From Onthophagus taurus (lineage: Eukaryota > Arthropoda > Insecta > Coleoptera > Scarabaeidae): DNA of 64,000 nucleotides. Below the pieces are notes generated by a model. It did not search any database, was not told where the DNA came from, and saw nothing but the letters and a program-made list of their open reading frames with translations. Of the stretch, positions 11,768 to 21,784 are shown in pieces. Position 1 is the first letter of the stretch. Each line of letters begins with the position of its first letter. The translations under genes were made by a program, and so were the position numbers. The stretch covers positions 1,364,001 through 1,428,000 of the forward strand of contig NC_091973.1 of the NCBI RefSeq assembly GCF_036711975.1, in the 5' to 3' direction.

Positions 11768-11907
11768 ATGGACTCTTTCGCAACCCCCATGTTCACGACG
11801 TACCCAAACACATATTACACCCTGGACGCAGTTATCGAACCCGGGACGATGCTGGGGGCTCTCTTTCGCACATGTGCGCACTTCGAACCGAGCAGACGAA
11901 GAACAAC
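11768..11907 (+). CDS. Candidate first coding exon, unknown gene (partial)
   Basis: ATG 11768 has a good context (G at +4) and opens 46 codons plus two bases. It ends exactly at a consensus donor, AACAAC then GTGAGTGAG at 11908. The product begins MDSFATPMFTTYPNTYYTLD and continues through a stretch ending FEPSRRRT. Third codon positions are GC-rich (TTC, ACC CCC, ACG ACG TAC, GAC, ATC, CCC GGG ACG), unlike the flanks. I do not recognise the protein. It could be the N-terminus of a regulatory protein with large introns. No later exon was found before the foldback element at 13553. Confidence 0.38.
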
Positions 11908-13552
11908 GTGAGTGAGATGGACGCACACGCGTAGGAGTCCCCAGCGCATATTTTATTACTTATTGGCAGTGCGCGAGTCTACCAGACCGCGACTTAGACC
12001 ACGTAATCTGCGACTTAAATATCGGCCCGAACGACGATTTCTGGAACGCCTCCCGGAAAACAATTACGTTGTTGTTTGTCATCTGACCGTGATTCGAAAT
12101 AAGAAAAATCCAACCGATATTAGAAAACGCATTGTACTAATTGAAAAAGTAAGTCACGGCGGCGCGCCCGTAAGAGTAATTGCCGTCGTATCGATAAGAA
12201 AGGTGTCTTGCCGTCGGTATTTATTAGTGACCGATCGGAATTTATTTGTTTAGCAGGTATAAAATGAGCGATTGGATCTGGGCAACGGCCAGAGCGGTTG
12301 GCTCAGCTGTTATCACCTGTTAGGCTCGGCATGGCGCCAGCAGCCCACGCATCTACCTCTTTCTCGGACCCCCTTCGCTCCTCACCGGTCTTTTAATATT
12401 TTAAAATTGGCAGTTATTTACTGAATTGCTCTTACACCGTAGAATTCCATTGGGGGTTTCGTCTGTTCAACGCTATCTTGTTTTTAACTTTAAATTATCT
12501 TTGTACAAACTTTTTCCTTTATTTTTCAAACAAACTTTATGGAATGATGTATAAAATATAGATACGTTTACACATTTGGGACTTGACTTCTTATTTTATA
12601 TATCCTTATTTTATATATTTTCTTTACTGAAAGTTGAAGTAATCAAAAATTTTTATATAGTAATATATGGGAAATGTGGGTAAATATGATTTGCTGGAAC
12701 ATAACTTGTTGACTTTGCATTATTTACCCGGGATAGAAACGGTAGAGGGATGTTGGCGTACGGTTTTAAATGACGTCGTCGATATCGCTCTTTCTGCCCA
12801 TTGGCTTGGATAATGCACCTTGACGAGCGGCGGGGACGCAAAGAAAACTTACCCCGCAAATTTCCAGGAAATGTAAATAGGAACTGCTTTATGCTTTTGG
12901 AGACATTTTTATAGGGTCATAATGATTCAAAGTCGGAGGTTGTGGAAGTTCTACGAGCACAACGAAAACGTGAAACAATAAGTCGCGCGCACGCGAACGT
13001 GCCCTCTGCCGTAAACAATTGGTTACCTGTTATTAAACAACCTCCGGTGACTGCCCGGAGGCGTCTGTCGACCGCCACCAACAATCGCACCGGTTCTTCG
13101 CGCCTATCTTCTAATTAAATCGAGAATACAGATGCAAACGTCGGTTACGTTTCAAACACTTTTCGAGTTGCTGACGCATTACTTTGACGTTCACGGTGAT
13201 ATTGAGTTTGACTTATCGTTCGATTAGGCCTCAAAGTGAGAGTTTAATGATGGTGGCGTTCGAAGTGGCTTCGTCATCCACTGAAAGCTTCGTCACACAC
13301 ACGATCCACTCGGATGAAGTGGCCAAATAGTTCAAACGGTCTCCATTGTTTTACAAGAATGCCACTCAGAAAATGAGTCGATCACTCAACTAACGGAAAC
13401 TTAATTTGTTCCATTTTCAATCCTATTACATATTTCCAATCAGTCTTATCTTAAAAATTTTTAAATAGAAACATATTATTTATTGTTATTGTTTAAATTT
13501 TATTTTCTTTTCATTCTTGTAAATAAAAATGACTGGTTTTCGCACTTAAACA
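11908..13552. other. No gene recognised
   Basis: Contains long but unconvincing frames (for example 11912-12253 +, 12653-12859 -). If the exon at 11768-11907 is real, this is the beginning of its intron. Confidence 0.35.
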
Positions 13553-14206
13553 ATGGATTTTATTGTGTACTGATCAGCTTTTACCGGTTTCGCCTATTTA
13601 TTCTAAAAATACAAAATAAATTAATTACAATCTTTTCCTTAACAAGTTGAAATAAATATTAAAAATAAACTTACGTCTGTATGTAAGTTGTAACACCATA
13701 AAACATCTATAAAACAGGTAAATTGTCGAAAAACATTGATACAACAGACAGATAGACAAATCATTATTGAGGTTATGTACGTCAAATCGCGCCAATTTAA
13801 AAGTAACCAAATGTACACGTTGCCAACTTCATAATTAACTGTATCAATTCACTCCATCAATTCCAAATTCTATTATTATATAAATATATCACAGGTAGAA
13901 ACAAGAGAAGGACAGAGCGAAATAAGTGGGATTTGATGTGTGTACCCTACTTTTGGTTACTTTTAAATTGGCGCGATTTGACGTAAATAACCTCAATTAT
14001 GATTTGTCTATGTGTCTGTTGTATTAATGTGGGATCAACATTTTTCGGCAATTTACCTGTTTTATAGATGTTTTAATAACTTTATCTTATTACCAAACTA
14101 TGTATAGTAAGTATTCGATAGACACGTAAGTTTTTGTGTTTTTTTTTTCTGAAGACGCCGAATAGGCGAAACCGGTAAAAAGTGATCAGTATACAATAAA
14201 ATCCAT
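13553..14206. mobile_element. Foldback element (non-autonomous)
   Basis: Long inverted repeats of about 255 bases, 13553-13810 and 13952-14206, flank a 141-base centre. The outer ends read ATGGATTTTATTG and its complement; the arms share CTGATCAG...ACCGGTTTCGCCTATT and, inward, TTACTTTTAAATTGGCGCGA. The arms have diverged by small changes, so the insertion is not recent. No transposase is present; the minus-strand frame 13625-13810 is the left arm. Superfamily unknown. Confidence 0.9.
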
Positions 14207-15318
14207 ATTTATATTATTTATTATTCCTCTCTTCTGATTTCAATGCTTTAACGTCAGGAATACTAAGTTTTATTTTACCTGTAATATTGATTAGAGTATA
14301 TGTAAATTTAACTATTTAAATGGTATACAGACAATGGATGGGATAAAACGTAAAACCACGGGCATTGAATTTTGGTGATGGTGGGCGTGTTGGCAATCCA
14401 TTTTGTATGTTGGTAGGGTGCGGAAATTTAACATCGCCGTCGGCAGGACCGGGGCAATTCATGCGAAATCGCGAGGGGGCCGCCCGCTGGACGAAATTGA
14501 ATCGATTGCTGATTAGTTGAGTTATTTATGTCGCCCTGTTAAATTATCCTAGCGCCATTAGATCGCGACACTCGCTCATAAATATGTTCCACCCACCAAC
14601 CGCCCCGTTGCGTTTTCGCCCATTGTGACCAGGTAGCCGGAATTTTTTCACAATTACCTGGACGATTTCTTTTTTTCCCGGTAGGAGAGGTGGTCGTTTA
14701 CGAAGGCTTCTCTCAACGGCAACGGGTAATGATTAATACCTCCCGGAATGACAGTGGGGGATTCACCGACCGAGTAGGAGGTGGAGCTCCTCCTCCTAAT
14801 TGAGGTGTTAAAATTATCAATCATCGATTATTAAACACGAAACATAACCCCGCATTAGCTGGGCTCATGCGGGCCGCAATATCGCCTAGTAATTGCGGCC
14901 CACGAATGCTAATTAGGTTTAAAAATTAACTGCCCGCGTCGGATTTATTGTTCGCCATCAGCGGGACAAAGGGAACTGCATCGTATACAATTACCTTGAT
15001 TACCATTTTATTTCTCAATTGTTTATCGGCGCCCAGATGGCTTGTAAGATCTTAGTCGCTCGTGGCCAACTAACGGCGACGATAAATTAACTAACTGACG
15101 TGGCGAATTTGTAGAGCATCAGGTGTTTCCAAATTAACACTACTGTTTAGGACGAGGATAATGGGCGCTGATTAGGATGCAGGAGGAGGAGAATTTGATA
15201 CTCGGCATTCTCTACACTATCGGCACTTTACCTAAAGACATATTATTACTCCAAACTGATTAATCAATTTACGACATTCCTAATCCTATTTATTATTATT
15301 ATAAAAAGCATTAATATA
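14207..15318. other. Unique intergenic stretch, nothing assigned
   Basis: No open frame of note, no repeat and no RNA gene recognised. Confidence 0.4.
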
Positions 15319-15562
15319 CAGCCTGATTCAGAGTAAGCACCTTATTTTTTTTTAGCCACACTATGGGTACTACTTTCAAAGTATTTGGCAGTAATATGTT
15401 TTAGGACACTCTCTACACGATGTCAACTTTTTTTTTTTAAATGGAATGCCAAAATTTTTTTTTTATTATTGAGATCTTAAAAGCATTCTTTTTACGACAG
15501 TATTTTGTTTTTCTTAAAAATTCATTTCTTTCCCCATCCAAAAGGAACCTAATATTTTAATC

Positions 15563-15975
15563 TATACTCTGTTTTTAAACCAGGAGGAGTATTTTAAATT
15601 TGTCACCAGATTGACCTTGCACGTGATTGGTTGAATGCGAGGAAGGTTCACACACAGGCAATTTTGAATTTTGATTTTGAATTTGAAGGTTAGGTAATTG
15701 ATAATTCGACAGTTTCGTGTCATTATTGTATATTTTGTGTTCTTAAACCCTTTTTTATTATATTTTGAAATAAATATACTCATAACTTCAATGTTAATTT
15801 GTATGTATAGTGTTGACGATAACAAACGAAAATAAATACAATAATAAGTAAATAAATAAATAATAATTATTAATTTAAATTTACCGCCAAAATATCTAGT
15901 GATATTTTCTGGTGATTTTTTCCAGTGTAAATCTGACTTTCGCGTTTACTCCTCCTGGTTTAAAAACAGAGTATA
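15563..15975. mobile_element. MITE copy 1 (28-base inverted ends)
   Basis: A 413-base element with ends TATACTCTGTTTTTAAACCA and the complementary TGGTTTAAAAACAGAGTATA. The inverted ends continue inward through GGAGGAGTA. It probably used a TA target. A near-identical copy lies at 18195-18604 in the same orientation. The 87-residue frame on its minus strand is conserved between the copies, but has no recognised domain. Confidence 0.9.
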
Positions 15976-16070
15976 GTTCTAGTGCAAGTGTTAGTTCTAG
16001 TTTTAATTGTTATTCAGCGCTAAGTTGTATATTTTTAAGGTTCGGGTTTAGCCCAGTGTCTTCAGACGCT

Positions 16071-18194
16071 GAATGTTAGGTAAGGTTAGTTTTGTTTACA
16101 AACATTAATTATACCATGAAGTTTTCTTTGGCAATTAGTAATGGCAATTATAGCGTGAAGTTTTCTTTTGTAATAATAATAATAATAATAATAATATTCC
16201 TTTATTACCCAACAGGCATAGCCCAAAAAAGGATAACAATATATATTACATAATGTAATAATACAATAATATGCATCTGTATGTGAGAAAAAAAAACAAA
16301 ACTTACAAAAAATTCAAGAAATTAACAATTGACCGAATTATAAAGAAAATAAAAATAAAAACTAAATAAGTGAATTTACATGCAGGTGATCACTGATTGT
16401 CTGGAATCCTGTTGCCCACTTTACAGAGAGTGTATGTTGGCGCCCGTCTCATAATGTTTGTCCTAGCATAAGGAATGACGAATACGCAGCTATATCTTGA
16501 GTTACTCCTTGGAACAACAAACCCTAGTCGCTCAAGAATGAAAGGGCAATCGATGTTATATTCGATAAGCCTTTGTAGAAACCTTTCATAAAACGCGTTT
16601 CTTCTGTCCATCAAGGAAATCATATTGTGTCGTGCAAGCAAATCATTTTGTGGTATACCTCGCTCAGGGTAAATTCCATCAGATTTGTAAGAAAGAAATT
16701 TTAAGAATCTACGATGGACGCGATCAAGGCTTAAGAACTCACATGCATATAAGGGACTCCAAATCAGGCAAGCGTATTCTAACTTACTCAGAACGTAAGC
16801 ACAATACAAGGTCTTTAATAAGCTGACACTTGTGAAATATTTAGACATACGCATCACAAAACCTAGGGACCTAAAGGCCTCCGAACACACATTATTGATA
16901 TGTTTTTTAAAATTAAGACTTGCATCAAACAGGACCCCCAAATCCCTGTACTCCTCAACACGACTTAAAATGCTGCCAGCAATATTGTAAGGATATATGC
17001 ATGGTGACGAGCATCGGCTATAAGTAAGTACACAACATTTATCTATATTAAGGTTAAGTTTGTAGGTCTTACACCATTGCACTATTGTGTTTAAGTTGTG
17101 CTGCAGCTTATCTGCATCTGCCATCGATGAGACTTCGGCATAGATCTTGATATCATCAGCATATCCCAACATCCGACAATCAATTTTTAGAAGTAAGTCA
17201 TTTATGAAAAGAATAAATAATAGAGGGCCCAAATTTGATCCCTGTGGAACCCCTGAGGTAAGAGTGAACTCATTAGAAAAATAACCATTGTAAGCAACAT
17301 AACATTTTCTATGTTGCAAATAAGAGGCCAGAAGTTGAATTGCTGAAGGAACAAATCCGAAAGAGCTCAATTTATACAAGAGAATTCTATGGTCAATCAG
17401 ATCAAAGGCTTTGGATAGATCAGTGTATACAACATCCACCTGCCCACGTCTATCCAAGGTGCTACAGATAAACTCGGAAATCGTAGCCAAGTTGGTAATT
17501 GTAGAGGGACGTAATGGACAAGTTAATAATAAATTTAAGAGGGCAAGCAAATATATAACGGCAATCTCTGACCATAAAACTTGGCAACAAATCATCTCCA
17601 GCAGTATGCTTATTAGAAAACGTTGCCATTAATTTAATTAGCTCCTCTTCTGTAGTGGGATGAAAAGAGTATGGCAACGGATTGAAATTAGATTCAGTGA
17701 AAGTTCGGTCAGTAGATACAGTGTGAACAGCAGAAAACATGTAATGTCAATTATAGCGTGAAGGAATGTGAGGTAAGGTTAGTTTTGTTTACAAACATTA
17801 ATTATACCATGAAGTTTTCTTTGGCAATTAGTAATGGCAATTATAGCGTGAAGTTTTCTTTTGTAATGTCAATTATAGCGTGAAGGAATGTTCGGTAAGG
17901 TTAGTTTTGTTTACAAACATTAATTATACCATGAAGTTTTCTTTGGCAATTAGTAATGGCAATTATAGCGTGAAGTTTTCTTTTGTAATGTCAATTATAG
18001 CGTGAAGGAATGTGAGGTAAGGTTAGTTTTGTTTACAAACATTAATTATACCATGAAGTATTCTTTGGCAATTAGTAATGGCAATTATAGCGTGAAGTTT
18101 TCTTTTGTAATGTCAATTATAGCGTGAAGGAATGTTAGGTAAGGTTAGTTTTGTTTACAAACATTAATTATACCTTGAAGTTTTCTTTGGCAAT
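16071..18194. repeat. 122-base tandem array split by a retrotransposon
   Basis: Units start at GAATGT followed by GGTAAGGTTAGTTTTG at 16071, 17764, 17886, 18008 and 18130, an exact 122-base spacing in the right part. Each unit has internal echoes of CAATTATAGCGTGAAG. The run is broken at about 16174 by the retrotransposon that ends at 17740 and resumes with TGTAATGTCAA. It stops at 18194, where the second MITE begins. Confidence 0.9.
16173..17740 (-). pseudogene. Non-LTR retrotransposon A, internally deleted
   Basis: Read on the minus strand, the element enters at 17740 with an RT-linker piece (17462-17740, about 90 residues including AGDDLLPSFM). It then passes into a 401-codon frame (17595-16390) carrying reverse transcriptase motifs VVYTDLSKAFD, SGVPQGSNLGPLLF and GYADDIKIYA. 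It ends in an (ATT)n tail at about 16195-16173. The segment that should join the linker to the TDLSKAFD block, including the PISILP-type fingers motif, is missing, so RT would not fold. TGTAAT at 16169-16174 and 17741-17746 looks like a 6-base target duplication inside the 122-base array. Jockey/CR1 group by motif style. Confidence 0.88.
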
Positions 18195-18604
18195 TATACT
18201 CTGTTTTTAAACCAGGAGGAGTATTTTAAATTTGTCACCAGATTGACCTTGCACGTGATTGGTTGAATGCGAGGAAGGTTCACACACAGGCAATTTTGAA
18301 TTTTGAATTTGAAGGTTAGGTTATTGACAATTCGACAGTTTCGTGTCATTATTGTAAATTTTGTGTTCTTAAACCCTTCTTTATTATATTTTGAAATAAA
18401 TACACTCATAACTTCAATGTTAATTTGTATGTTTAGTGTTGACGATAACAAACGAAAATAAATACAATAATAAGTAAATAAATAAATAATAACAATTATT
18501 AATTTAAATTTACCGCCAAAATATCTAGTGATATTTTCTGGTGATTTTTCCTAGTGTAAATCTGACTTTCGCGTTTACTCCTCCTGGTTTAAAAACAGAG
18601 TATA
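18195..18604. mobile_element. MITE copy 2
   Basis: Second copy of the 413-base element at 15563, 410 bases long, same orientation, differing by a few substitutions and short indels including a 6-base in-frame indel in the minus-strand frame. Ends TATACTCTG...CAGAGTATA. It sits at the end of the 122-base array. Confidence 0.9.
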
Positions 18605-18612
18605 GTAGCGCA

Positions 18613-20060
18613 TGAATATAATAATACTAATAATAATTTATTATGTTAATAACCCAGAGGGTATACATTCGTCACAATCGAAATAGAAATACAACATAAA
18701 AACATATATAAGAAAGAATAAATTACTAAATACATTACATTACATTAAACCCCTGATAAAATAATCGGTGTAATAAATCGGTGTCCGGTCAGTAGCGACA
18801 AAGGCACAGTCGTGATACATCATAAAAATATCAATCGAAGGACTGTATATCGTTTTAGAAATCATCTATGGAGTAATACGCCTTCCCCACTAAAACATTT
18901 TTAATTTTGGTTACAAAAGCCTTATAAGGTAAGCTTCTATAACCACAATGCAAGACATTGAAGAACTTCACTCCATAGTAATTATATGCGTTTCTCGACC
19001 TCTCCAGTCGCAGTGCCTCCGGTCGAATGTCATTCCTCCCCCTAGTGCCATAATTGTGAACATCACTATTTTTCCTGTGCTGACTATGATGTAAAAAAGT
19101 GAGCTTTAAACATTCCAAAATATATAATGAAGGAAGTGTTAATATTTTTAATTTGATAAAAGAAGGCCTACAGTCATCAGTATAGTTCAAGTTAGCAATA
19201 TTTCTAATAGCTATGTATCCCAAATATTCTTTTATTGATCGGGGCATGTCCCCAGGCCAGTAACCCATAACTTAGATGGCTCTGAAAAAGCGCAAAATAC
19301 GCGGAACGCACTACCCGAGTAGAGGAAAACTCAGACAGACGACCCAACAGAAAGGCAGTGGAGCTTAAGCGTGAGGCTAATTTCTCACCATGAACATTCC
19401 AGGTAAGCCCGGAATCCAGATGAACACCCAAAAACCTGACTCCTCTATCCGCTACATAGGATTACTTCTGTTTTATCAGCATTCAGTGTAAGACGATTGC
19501 CTTGCCGATTTTAACATTAAATCTTGCAATCCCCTGGCATCAACGTCAGAATCATGTTTTGTCAGCAAACTTGTGTCATCCGCATACAAGATTGAACTTG
19601 AGCTTCCACCACTCAGGAAAAAAGGCAAATCATTTACATATATTAAGAATAAAATAGGACCCAAAATTGACCCCTGAGGAACACCACTTGTAATGTTCCC
19701 AGGGTTAGACATCACCGAGTTAAATTTAACAAATTGACTTCTATTTGTAAGATAAGATGACAAAAGCTTGCAAGCGTCCGGGGCGACATTGTAAGCGTAC
19801 AATTTACGTATTAAAATAGAATGGGACACGCAATCAAAAGCTTTGGTAAGATCCAAAAAACTAGCTTCAGTGTATTGCGACGCCTCAAAACCATCGACCA
19901 CATACTCGATAAAATTTTGCATAGCCAGTGCCGTAGAGAGTCCTTTTCTAAAGCCAAATTGTTGTTTGTTAAAAATATTATTAGTTTCAAAATAATTGAT
20001 TAATTGATTTTTCAATAGCATTTCAAAAATTTTTGACAACACTGGCAGTATACTAATTGT
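18613..20060 (-). pseudogene. Non-LTR retrotransposon B, truncated and frameshifted
   Basis: Minus-strand reading starts at about 20060 inside the RT fingers (TISILPVLSKIFEMLL). It continues through QQFGFRKGLSTALA, SFLDLTKAFDCVSH, SGVPQGSILGPILF and ILYADDTSLL, ending that frame at 19476. It resumes in other frames at 19431-19204 (HLSYGLLAWG) and 19268-18855 (HNYGTRGR...YYGVKFFN). At least two frameshifts break it. A TAA-rich tail at 18613-18640 abuts MITE copy 2. It has no endonuclease and is inactive. CR1/Jockey-like. Confidence 0.9.
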
Positions 20061-20064
20061 AATA

Positions 20065-20201
20065 AATGTTTTACACTCGATGTTATTTTTGTCAAAATAA
20101 ATAAATAAGTAGATGTTTATTACAAAATAAAGTTTAATTGTTTCTTTTGTGTCTAGCGCTACTTGATATTTGGACAAAAATAACATCGAGCGTAAAACAT
20201 T
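20065..20201. repeat. Short inverted repeat
   Basis: AATGTTTTACACTCGATGTT with continuation ATTTTTGTC at 20065-20093 is matched by its near-exact complement at 20173-20201 (one mismatch), with an 80-base AT-rich spacer. It abuts the broken 5' end of retrotransposon B and may be a small MITE. Confidence 0.75.
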
Positions 20202-20349
20202 CATGCGCTACTAGATTAAAATGTGTGCTTTTTGATGGGGAAAGAAATGAATTTTTAAGAAAAACAAAATACTATCGTATAAAGAATGTTGTTAGGACCT
20301 CAATAATAAAAAAAAATTTTGGCATTCCATTTAAAAAAAAAAAGTTGAC

Positions 20350-20680
20350 GTAAATTGAATAAATATTACTTTCTATTTTACTGTTAATCGATGTATTAAT
20401 TTAAATATTTCCTTTACATGTTTCGGCTTATTAGGCCATCATCAGAAGGTGCAACCGTTGCATGATACATCCATAACCTCAAATCTCGTCCCAATTAAAT
20501 GAACATCGTTCCCTTGATCTTATTAGTAATATAAAGTTAAATTAATGTTCCAATTCCTCTCCAACCATATTAACGTTAAACCTTCTGATGATGGCCTAAT
20601 AAGCCGAAACATGTAAAGGAAATATTTAAATTAATACATCGATTAACAGTAAAATAGAAAGTAATATTTATTCAATTTAC
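20350..20680. mobile_element. Foldback element with 100-base arms
   Basis: Arms 20350-20449 and 20581-20680 are essentially perfect complements (GTAAATTGAATAAATATTAC outward; GGCCATCATCAGAAGG inward) around a 131-base centre. It interrupts the right inverted repeat of the outer 15319-21784 element. The near-perfect arms suggest a fairly young insertion. Confidence 0.9.
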
Positions 20681-20782
20681 CTAAATAATATCGATGAAAA
20701 TGGATTTATATAATAATTTTAACAAAAAAGTTGACAGTCGCCATTTTGAAATAATTCTTCCAATTGAAAATGTGGCATCACC

Positions 20783-21671
20783 ATATATATACTATCTCCT
20801 ATATCGCTGACTCCCTATCTTAGCAATGAGTGGCGAGCGTTTCCATCAAAAGCAGACGGAATGATATATGTTTTGTCTTTGTCGTGCCCCCATGTCGCGA
20901 AGGCGCTTGCGCGAATCGTAAATTTTAAAGAGTTTGAAGTGCTTCGCGCTTATTGTATGCAGCTTTGAAATGCAATTATTGTAGATAATTGACTTTAATT
21001 ATAAATTATCATAGATGCATCAAATAAATTAGAATATATGTACTTTTGTGTGAAATTGACGTTGAATATTACTTTAAATATCAACTTTATGTAGGTTGTT
21101 CATTAAACATTATGTTCTTTAAAATTAAATTAATACATATATACATAGTAATTATTAAAAATGTGTACCAAAATATAGTTATTAATTTTTAACATAATTT
21201 GTGAGTTCACGCCCTTTAATGAAGTTGTTACATTAATTAAAGATATAAAATATGTACTGAGGGTACTTACTATTTAATGTACATAATATTCTATCATAAA
21301 ATTTGTATCTTTTAACAAATTTTCTTCACTTTCTTAACAAATAATAATTACATTTTAAATTGCTTAGTCCTAAAATATGTTAATAATTATGTTATTATAC
21401 ACATGAAACCTATAATATACATAACTAAATATTTAGATTTTAGGTTATGTTTATGTCAAACATTTATTTGGTGATTTATAAACATCAAGGTCATCAGCTG
21501 CTATTAATTTTTAATTCACCGTCCAATAAGATAAAAGCGTACTCACCACGTGTTCACGCATGTCTCTTGAGTAGACGGGGGCACGACAGAGACAGATATA
21601 TATATATCTGCACTCTAGTGTTTACACTCTTTTGCTGCCTTAGTCAGCGATATAGGAGATAGTATATATAT
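20783..21671. mobile_element. Non-autonomous DNA element, 9-base target duplication
   Basis: Terminal inverted repeats ATATATATACTATCTCCTAT (continuing ATCGCTGA) at the left and its complement at the right end. GGCATCACC is present immediately before it (20774-20782) and after it (21673-21681), a 9-base target duplication, apart from one extra G on the right. A MULE or hAT-type origin would fit 8-9 bases. No transposase was seen in the 0.9 kb. Confidence 0.8.
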
Positions 21672-21784
21672 GGGCATCACCATCGTGTAGAGAATGACCC
21701 AAAACATATTACTGCCAAATATTTTGAAAGTAGTACCCATAGTGTGGCTAAAAAAAAATAAGGCGCTTACTCTGAATCAGGCTG

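Larger units (their letters stand above)
15319..21784. mobile_element. Tc1/mariner-type element with nested insertions
   Basis: Outer ends are CAGCCTGATTCAGAG at 15319 and its exact complement ending at 21784, both next to TA (TATA/CAG and CTG/TATA), so the target duplication is TA. The inverted repeats are long. The left arm is 15319-15562. The right arm is broken into three pieces, 20213-20349, 20681-20782 and 21672-21784, by later insertions. Matching landmarks are AGCCACACTATGGGTACTA, TTTGGCAGTAATATG, AAATGGAATGCCAAAATTTT and TTTCTTTCCCCATC. No transposase was recognised inside. The original element was probably a short non-autonomous one, now swollen to 6.5 kb. Confidence 0.88.

Noticed and set aside
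11659-11934. 91-codon plus-strand frame and its minus-strand partner at 11744-11926
   Set aside because: Different frames over the candidate exon at 11768-11907; they lack its GC bias at third positions and run through its splice donor.
15562-15825. Possible protein-coding gene in the MITE
   Set aside because: Listed as an observation only: no domain, and the frame spans the element from its terminal repeat.
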